DNA of 64,000 nt, from positions 16,199,512-16,263,511 of the forward strand of contig NW_024037048.1 in assembly GCF_015706575.1 (NCBI RefSeq). The letters run 5' to 3'. Below the pieces are notes generated by a model. That model did not search any database. It was not told the origin of the DNA and saw only the letters and a list, made by a program, of their open reading frames with translations. Source of the DNA: Patiria miniata (lineage: Eukaryota > Echinodermata > Asteroidea > Valvatida > Asterinidae). Made by a program: the position numbers and the translations under genes. Of this stretch, positions 56,770 to 64,000 are shown piece by piece. The stretch's first letter is position 1. The number at the start of each line of letters is the position of its first letter.

Positions 56770-58610
56770 TTTTCAGTAAGATTAGTCTCCTTAATTATCC
56801 CTTCTCAAAATATTCCCGTGGCCATGATGTGAGTCTCCTCAATCATCCCTTCTTAACAAAAATCCTCTGAGCCATGTTGGTTAGTCTCCTCAATTATCCC
56901 CTCTAAAAATATTCTCCTAGCCATAATTGTTAGTCTCCTCAATTGTCCCTTCTTAACAAAAATCCTCTTAGCCAACTTGTTTAGTCTCCTCAATTATCCC
57001 CTCTAAAAAATCCTCCTTCCCATGATGGTTAGTCTCCTAAATTATCCCTTCTGAAAAATATCCTCCTTGTCATGTTGGTTAGTCTCCTCAAATATCTCTT
57101 CTGAAAAACATTCTCTTAGCCATGATTGTTAGTCTCCTAAATTATCTCCTCTAAAAATATTTCCTCCTTGCCATGATGGTAAGTCTCCTCAATTAGCACA
57201 TCTAAAAAATAGCCATGATGGTTTGTCTCTTCAATAATTCCTTCTTCAAAAATAACATCCAGGCCATGATGGTTAGTCTCCTCAATTATCCCTTCTGAAA
57301 AATATCCTCCTTGCCATGATGGTTAGTCTCCTCAATTATCCCTTCTTGAAAAAAATATCCTCTTAGCCATGATGGTTAGTCTCCTCAGTTATCATATCTA
57401 AAAAAAATATCCTTCAAGCCATGACGTTAGTCTCCTTAATTATCCATTCTTAAAATATCCTCCTAATCTTAATGGTTATGCTCCTCAATTATCTCTCTTC
57501 AAAAAATATCCTCCTAGCCATGATGGTTAGTCTCCTCAGTTATCCCCTCTCAAAAGATATCCTCCTTGTCATGATGGTTAGTCTCCTCAGTTATCACATC
57601 TAAAAAAATAACCATGATGGTTTGTCTCTTCAATAATTCCTTCTTTAAAAATAACCTTCAAGCCATGATGGTTCGTCTACTCAATTATCACATCTAAAAA
57701 GATCCTCCAAGCCATGATGGTTGGTCTCTTCAAGGATTCCTTCTAAAAAACATCTCTCAAGCCATGACGTTAGTCTCTTCAATTATCCATTCTTAAAATA
57801 TCCTCCTATCCTTGCTGGTTATGCTCCTCAATTATCTCTCTTCAAAAATATCCTCCTAGCCATGATGGTTAGTCTCCTCAATTATCCCTTCTGAAAAACA
57901 TATCCTCTTAACCATGATGGTTAGTCTCCTCAGTTATCATATCTAAAAAAATATTCTCCTTGCCATGATGGTTAGTCTCCTCAATGATCCCTTCTAAAAA
58001 AAATATCCTCTTAACCATGATGATTAGTCTCCTCAGTTATCATATCTAAAAAAATATTCTCCTTGCCATGATGGTTAGTCTCCTCAATTATCCCTTCTGA
58101 AAAAAATATCCTTTTAGCCATGATGGTTACACTCTAAAAACAACTTAGTCAAAATATTGACTGGTTTTCCTAGTTATTGAAAATTGACTAGGAATTTAGT
58201 TAAACATGCAAAGTTTCATACTATGATTAGAAAAAGTTGTTGGGTTCGACTCCAAATTCAGTTATTGGCATAACTATTTTGCCCAAGTCAATAATACTGA
58301 CTGGAAAAATCTAGTCAGATTGACTGATTTTCAGTTGCACCCAGCTGACCCTGAATGGCTAGTCAAATTTAACTGGTTTCTAGTCAAATCTGACTAATGC
58401 TTTTTTAGAGTGTAGTCTCCTCAGTTATCATATCTAAAAAATATTCTCCTTGCCATGATGGTTTGTCTCCTCAAATTGTCCATCTTAAAAAATCCTCCCA
58501 GCCATGATGTTGAGTTTCCTCAATTATCCCTTCTGAAAAAAAATATTCTCCTATATAGCCATGACTGTTAGTCTCCTTATTTATCCCTTCTTAAAAATAT
58601 CTTCATAAGG
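56770..58610. repeat. Minisatellite, unit near 45-50 bp, copy Y
   Basis: Same family as 26,420-29,712 but with its own unit variants (CCTCTTAGCCATGATGG, CCTCCTTGCCATGATGG) and fewer units. The variant composition differs enough that the arrays have been re-amplified separately since the locus was duplicated. Interrupted by a MITE at 58,130. Confidence 0.93.
58130..58412. mobile_element. MITE with CACTCTAAAAA ends and TA duplication
   Basis: Inserted into one minisatellite unit: GATGGT-TA before and TA-GTCTCCTC after, where every other unit reads GATGGTTAGTCTCCTC, so the empty site and the TA duplication are read directly. Inverted ends CACTCTAAAAA. 283 bp, with inner repeats of CTAGTCAAAT-like phrases. 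TA duplication fits a Tc1/mariner-type mobiliser. Confidence 0.85.
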
Positions 58611-59051
58611 TTTCGTCGTCATTCCGTGAACCGTTTAATATTTTTTTCATCTTGTTTTATTTTTTTTACATGAGGCGTCTGTTTTCATTGTGAATTTACC
58701 TCACTTTGACCTTCCGGTAATCCCGGAAGAAAAGGTCAAGCTGCTTCACATACACGACTACACACGTTTATCAATTAATGATCTACATGTATCTGTTTAC
58801 AGAATACAAACATCATTGATAATTCTGGTCAAGGGTTATTTCCATAATTTGTTTGATGGTAGTAAAACATTTTCGTTCAATCTACATTCACTTGCAATTT
58901 CGGGAGCACAGGAAGTAAATTGAGGTCAAGCGACATGCCCTGGAATATGAAATGTTGTCAAAGTCACAATCTTCCATCTCACGAAAATGAAGATATTGCT
59001 GAAACTATTTCGTGACATGTTGACCGGAAAGGCTTATAATTTTATGTACGA

Positions 59052-59381
59052 TGACGTCATGATGACGCCGCCAAAATGTCCCCCTTTTCGCACTAAGGTT
59101 CACGTACTTACCAGTTTTCATCGTTTTTCCTTGAACCGTTTCGAAGGAATTATGTTTGTTTTGCATTGCGGTTTCTTTTTGTATTTTGCATTAACCTTTA
59201 ATTTAATCGGTAGTCCCGGAAGAAAAGGTCAGACGACTTTGTTTTCGGAAATCAGAAATGTTTATCAAGGTATCATCTATCAGATTACAAAGTATGGACA
59301 TGGTTGTTCTTTTTGTCCATGGGTTTTTGCATTGAAATCGTTTGTAACTTGATGCCTGATGATGACGTCATCATGACGTCA
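59052..59381 (+). promoter_or_regulatory. CRE cluster, copy Y
   Basis: Three perfect TGACGTCA palindromes at 59,052-59,059, 59,363-59,370 and 59,374-59,381, the last two only three bases apart. Counterpart of the copy X block at 29,798-30,100, but the TATAAAAAGG that follows in X is replaced by GATACTCACC here. A GAAA/GGAA microsatellite follows near 59,480-59,515. Confidence 0.45.
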
Positions 59382-59659
59382 GATACTCACCTCGGAATCA
59401 GGGTTAGTGTTTGTTCAAGGTTTCCAGTTTATACCATGTACCGTTGAGAAGAAAAGTCGCGGAGAATTATTGCCTGGAAAAAAAGCAAGGAAGGAAGAAA
59501 AAGAAAAGAAAGGGATACAATAATTCTTGCCAATTCAGAACCGTGATCGGGTCGTACACGATCACACAAATATATATCGGGGTTTTGTTGTTCGGAATAA
59601 AGAATTTCTGTCTGACAATATTTCCGCTACTACTTCCATTGTGCACTCTCAAAACTTAG

Positions 59660-60270
59660 TTCAGGTTCGACTGGTAGTCTAGTAATCAAATTTTGGCTGC
59701 ATTTTAATTTTTAAGAATTCATTACATCAAGTTTTCTGTTGTGATTCAGAATAGTTGAAATGCATCGTGATTCGTACTTATTCAAAAAAAGTCACTCACT
59801 TTAATTATAATTTTCAGATGATTTACAAATGGGTGTTTTAACATTTTATTTCAAAGAAAAACAATATTGCCAAAGTTTGTCTGTTTATAAGCTGGCCAAT
59901 AATACATGTACGGTAAACTAGCTTCTTATTCTCTGCCTCGTTTTGAACTGTTTGCTTTATCAGTTTAATTTTCAAACATGAAATCCTGGTGCGATGTACT
60001 CACATCATTTTCCGGCATTGAGAGTCTTTTGGTCGGACATTTTTTTAACATGAGATCGATTAATTAAAGCAGAATATGTATCCTCGTTGTGACTCCTGCA
60101 ACCTCAAATTCGAGCAATGTTGAACAATTAAGAGGAACATAGGATCTTTTGCCCTTAGTGTGTTATTTTCGTTAAAAGCAACAAAATCGATAAAAATCTG
60201 AAGTATAGGGTGTATATCTGGTAACCTGTTGAAATCTCAATTCTATCCTTTGAGAAAAGAGAAAACGCAG
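59660..60270. repeat. Degenerate upstream cassette, copy Y
   Basis: Diverged relative of the cassette seen at 25,683, 30,745 and 32,137 (AAACATGAAATCCTGGTGCG, GATGTACTCACATC) broken off soon after 60,010. No exon seen. Confidence 0.55.
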
Positions 60271-60274
60271 TTTC

Positions 60275-61015
60275 GAAGGTTTGTGGTAACACCATGTGAA
60301 TAATATCTCTTTTGAGTTGTGTGGTTCTGAGAAGAACAAGTTGTTTGAACTCGACGTGTCGACAATGTGCTTTGTTCGTCATCAGGAGACTTTTATGTGA
60401 CGTGTTCATTTATGTGACATGGCCCACGATGGGACTACGAGAAGTCATCCATCATCGAACATTCCCACAGCGAAGACCACACCATCAACTGGCCACAAGC
60501 ACAGCTCATCACCAGCAACCAACAGTGGCACCCTCGGCGAGTCCGGAAGGCCATGGACATCTACAAACACAACACAGATCCACGAGACATAGGGTACCAC
60601 CTCCATGATGGCGACCACTCCTTCATCGTAGGTCCAATGGGTCTTTTATACCCACGGGCCTAACCAATCCCCATAGTTCGATCCCCCGCATTAGTTCTGC
60701 CTATGGGTCCCCTAAACCCCTTGGCACTCGTTCTGCACCCCTTAATGTTCATCCTAGCTGTACCACCATCATTCTGACATGCTTCAGTGAGTGCACACAG
60801 TCCACTTTAGCATCCTACCTGGCAACTTTTAGCATCCTCTTCCAGAATCTCCCACCTTAACGGTCCACTGAACTACCCCCCCCCCTCCCCCGGGTGCTAC
60901 TTAAACATCTACACCAGCAAGAGTCCGGCAGTTTCCTGATGACGAACTGATTCTTCTCAGAACCACACAACTCAAAATTATTCACACGGTGTTACCGCAA
61001 ACCTTATATTCTTTT
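60275..61015 (+). mobile_element. Penelope-like element remnant, plus strand
   Basis: Outer inverted arms: GGTAACACCATGTGAATAAT...TTGTGTGGTTCTGAGAAGAA on the left and its reverse complement on the right (60,955-61,005). CTCCTGATGACGAAC, a hammerhead-like box, occurs on the minus strand near 60,390 and, as TCCTGATGACGAAC, on the plus strand near 60,935. Encodes the end of a GIY-YIG domain (next entry). Orientation is opposite to the element at 43,966-45,053. Confidence 0.75.
60433..60663 (+). pseudogene. End of a Penelope-like GIY-YIG endonuclease
   Basis: Open frame to TAA at 60,661 reading DYEKSSIIEHSHSEDHTINW, PQAQLITSNQQWHPRRVRKA, MDIYKHNTDPRDIGYHLHDG, DHSFIV. KSSIIEHSHSEDHTIN matches KSSIVKHSHTEDHPIN at the end of the other element, and R-R-x-R-K-A-x-x-I-x-K-H is the usual continuation. 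The GIY-YIG motif itself is missing upstream, so this is a 5'-truncated remnant. Confidence 0.8.
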
Positions 61016-61491
61016 TCATGTCCACCATGCAAACATACAAGTCTCATTGAAGAGTAAACGTATGCACAACTGGATGCCGTTGCTTACACACGCAACAGAG
61101 TGTGCCCGCCGGCACACTATTTTGAAAACAGCAAAGCCTTCATTGTACTTATTTTATTTTACGCTTAATCAGGCGGAATAATTTTACAGGTTGTTTGAAA
61201 CCAGTTCTATTGTGAAGTACACTTTCTGTACATTTGCAAATGATCTTAACTAATTTCAACTTGTTTTTGTTTGGATGTTTCTCCAAAAAAAACCACCCGT
61301 GCGTGAGTCTAGTCAGGGCTGTTGATGAACGAATTCCTACCGGAATAAATAATCAATCCAAATCACATTTCACCCGACAGAGATTTTTTGCGGCGTTTTA
61401 CTGATACAATTCAGCTATGCCGCCCCCACCATCCCCCAAGTTATCTCCCAGCTGACTTTCAATGACTCGTTTTTGTTGGTATTATTTTCAG

Positions 61492-61544
61492 CCAGCAATC
61501 TGCTCGATTCCTTTCGTGAGAGAATTCAAGAACGTTACATTCGG
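61492..61544 (+). other. Candidate non-coding cassette exon 2 (53 nt), copy Y
   Basis: Acceptor TTATTTTCAG, donor CGG/GTGAGTA; contains GAGAGAATTCAAGAACGTTA; no ATG. Nine bases shorter than copy X (33,946-34,007). Unlike X, no MITE follows it. Confidence 0.5.
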
Positions 61545-61759
61545 GTGAGTATCTGCTATTTGACATATCCTCACACAACTGTCAGAATTGAGCGTTTATT
61601 TAATGGCAGACTTTATCTTTTTGTGTGCATCGATAAACGTTGTTGTCAAAACTGTAACAGAAAACGTCTTCGAAGGAAATTTATCATTAATATAGGTTTT
61701 CCGATCGAATTTTTCAAATGTGCATTCAAAATCAATTTCCTTTATTCAAAGTAAGGATG

Positions 61760-63575
61760 CATACCCCTTGCTATTCAAAATAGATTTGTTTCTCTTACGA
61801 ATTGTCCATGTGTATATGTGTTTTGTTTATTAAGGTAAAAACAACTACTTTGATCCGATTTTGGGCGTCTGCATGCCAAAGGAATTTTCATTTTTGCGCA
61901 CAATTGAACCCGCCCTGCGAGAAGCGAATTATTGTCTGACAGCCAATAATTTAAAGTTTGTGAAGCAATAATTCAGTAACTAAACTTTGGTGGATTTTTT
62001 TCCGTTCCATTACTAATTCAAAAGTAAATATATGATATATTTTTAGAAAAATAGCAATTGAAATCAAATTGTGGAGGTGAAACTCGAAAATAGTACGGGA
62101 AACTGCATCTTTAAAGCAATGTTGATAATACAGACACTCAAACCGTTGCTAGACATGCCATTTGTTGTATAGCAACACCATCAATTTAGATTTTATTCTC
62201 AGACAATCAGATTCCTCGTCAAATTCACCAGGGTGCCTCGAAATAATGGCGAAACACGCTAAGTTAAATTTGTCATTTTGTTTTATCTATTCACAATTAG
62301 TTTCGCAAAAGTTAAAAAGATAACTTAATGAAAATTAGTATTGATTGCATCAATTGCTAGTTATTGTTTAAGCGGATTAGTTAGCATGTATATAATGTTA
62401 TATTCTTAATCATGTTGTCATGTTTTACTAAATTGTGTATGCAATTACCGTTCTAATTCTTTGTTGTTCGTTGATCACGTTGTTATTCGTTTGTGATTGT
62501 TTATAACGTCAGTGAATCATAATATAGTTTTCCCATCCAATTTCGCAACTTACTCATGAAGTCGCAATGTTTACTCTTCAAATGGTCGCAGTTAGAGCGT
62601 TCGATTTTTTGGGATATTTACAACAACAAAAGGCGTGTGGACAGCATTTTTCGTGCTAAAAAAATCATTCTATTTTTTATTGGAGTTTTCACCGAGTAGG
62701 CGTATTTGTTATAGAGGAAGTATTCATTTTCAGCGAAAGTGCAGTAAAATCAGGAGTCATCTTAATCTGGCATTAGCGATTCGCTAAACGTCAATCGCAT
62801 TGGCGATAAGAAAGAAAATTTAATAATTCGCTCTTTTTATTTCCACAGAGTGATTACAACAATAAACAAACTGCTCACTTCGGTTTACATATACAGATCT
62901 CTCTTTTGAGTGCTCAGAATGTATTTTCTTCTATCACTTTAACATTTTACATTTTTAAACTTCTGTTTTGAAATTTGTTAGGCATTCAATATTTTCTTCG
63001 AAATAGCTGTAAATTCCTTGATCAAACTTTTTCAAAAGCCATGTCATTAATTTTAAACTGTTTTGCAACACTATAACACAACATCTTAAGCAACTTATGT
63101 CATTGAACACGTGCTACTTTTATAAACGTACGCATCAAATTGAATTCTCGAGCGGGACTGAAATCCAAAGCGCAAGAAAATCAAGGCACAAGTCACGTTT
63201 TGATGCCTACTTTTTTACTCGTGCATGAAAATACTCTGAACAATTGTGAACTTTTGCTAAATTCAACCGGGTGTTCAAAACGCTTGCCCATTTTTTTAAA
63301 TATTGAATGAGCAAGGTGTGACATTGAAATTTGAATGACTTACTACTGCGTCATAAGTAGATGCAGGCAATTTGAATAAACGTTTCAATAGAAATATTGG
63401 ACTAATTTCAAGCATCAGTCAATGTCGTGAGAAATCCAACAATGTGCCATCAAAACAATTTGTGCCATCAAAATTAAATGAGAAAAAACTCACGAGTTTA
63501 TCTAAATTGAATGATAAAATATTATTTCTTACTAAAGTATAAAAGGTAATCAGTGTTCCTTCGTATGTTTTTCAG
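61760..63575. other. Intron-like, no gene; diverged match to copy X
   Basis: Colinear with 34,690-36,319 but diverged. No coding exon seen. Confidence 0.5.
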
Positions 63576-63635
63576 CCTTCACTGAACTCATTGTGATCTC
63601 TTCTTGGACCTGATCTTCAAGAACGAACCATCGAG
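63576..63635 (+). other. Candidate non-coding cassette exon 3 (60 nt), copy Y
   Basis: Counterpart of 36,320-36,379 with the same length, acceptor TTTTTCAG and donor GAG/GTGGGTGTG, about four changes in 60 bases, no ATG. The sequence after it follows copy X as far as GGCGGATTGTCATGA (63,909-63,923; X 36,549-36,563) and to the window end, so the acceptor and ATG of a second C1q exon are expected about 70-120 bases beyond 64,000. Confidence 0.6.
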
Positions 63636-64000
63636 GTGGGTGTGGTGATGTTTAATTATTCTATCAGGACTGGAGAAGGGCAAAAATTTGCTCCGCCCCC
63701 CCCCCAAAAATACTACAGCTCCAGTGCGCTTCACCCTATCCGCATGCAATTTGGTGACTTTTATTAAACAATTCAATGGGTTGCCATGCCAACCAATTTT
63801 AAAAATTAAGCTTTTCATCAATGTTAGCTACAGCCCCCGTTATCACGAAGAACACATTCTGAATAGTGATTTCTTCAATCATATGTGTTTTTTCTTCAAA
63901 TCCGTTGGCGGATTGTCATGAGTTTTTAGACTATAATTCTGCAGTTTATCCGACATCAGTATTTTTCTCGGGAAAAAAGGTTAACCTGACGCCACTTCCG

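Noticed and set aside
6962..64000. Copy Y as an assembly duplicate of the other allele
   Set aside because: Not excluded, but the copies differ by many insertions, satellites and strongly diverged blocks, and both lie on one contiguous sequence; read depth would settle it.

Overview
KIND OF GENOME. This is eukaryotic, animal DNA: spliced exons with GT/AG borders, long AT-rich introns, satellites, foldback elements, Penelope-like retroelement pieces and a tRNA-headed SINE with a Deu-like body. Recognisable protein families are endophilin A, an SLC12 cation-chloride cotransporter and a secreted collagen-C1q protein. The Deu-type SINE, a tandemly duplicated C1q locus and many GAGGGCGC-type repeat ends suggest a marine invertebrate deuterostome, most likely an echinoderm; that is an inference and the species cannot be named from this. 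LAYOUT. Two colinear, direct copies of one locus fill most of the window. Copy X runs from about 6.96 kb to 37.5 kb and copy Y from about 45.2 kb past the right edge. Each has, left to right: minus-strand endophilin BAR exons (X 7-11.7 kb, Y 45.2-48.9 kb); a shared non-coding block (X 13.1-13.98 kb, Y 50.44-51.13 kb); a plus-strand promoter with a non-coding exon 1 (X 24.6 kb, Y 54.8 kb); a small non-coding exon (26.2/56.4 kb); a large minisatellite (26.4-29.7/56.8-58.6 kb); a CRE-rich block (29.8-30.1/59.0-59.4 kb); two further small exons (33.9 and 36.3/61.5 and 63.6 kb); and, in X, the single C1q coding exon at 36,693-37,493. Copy Y stops at the window edge roughly 100 bases before the expected second C1q coding exon. 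X alone contains about 10 kb (14-24 kb) of satellite and gene-free sequence; Y alone contains 51.2-54.1 kb. BETWEEN THE COPIES. 38.9-43.1 kb holds the 3' end of a minus-strand SLC12 transporter gene: two well-preserved last exons, then a broken C-terminal exon copied four times at poly-G tracts, two of the copies sharing the same in-frame stop. Next to it (43.97-45.05 kb) is a Penelope-like element remnant with a GIY-YIG endonuclease domain, inverted arms and a perfect 39-bp-arm hairpin. LEFT EDGE. 1.2-4.8 kb is a 232-bp satellite with C tracts; 4.8-6.9 kb has no recognisable gene and ends with a perfect 36-bp palindrome close to the broken left end of copy X. MOST INTERESTING POINTS. Each endophilin copy carries a tandem pair of alternative 134-nt BAR exons that can only be used one at a time, and the two copies have lost opposite members of the pair (X lost 2b by a 5-base deletion, Y lost 2a by a 1-base insertion). 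The C1q gene appears to be fed by a chain of small ATG-less exons and at least two candidate promoters, conserved in both copies. No CRISPR array, rRNA or true tRNA gene was seen.
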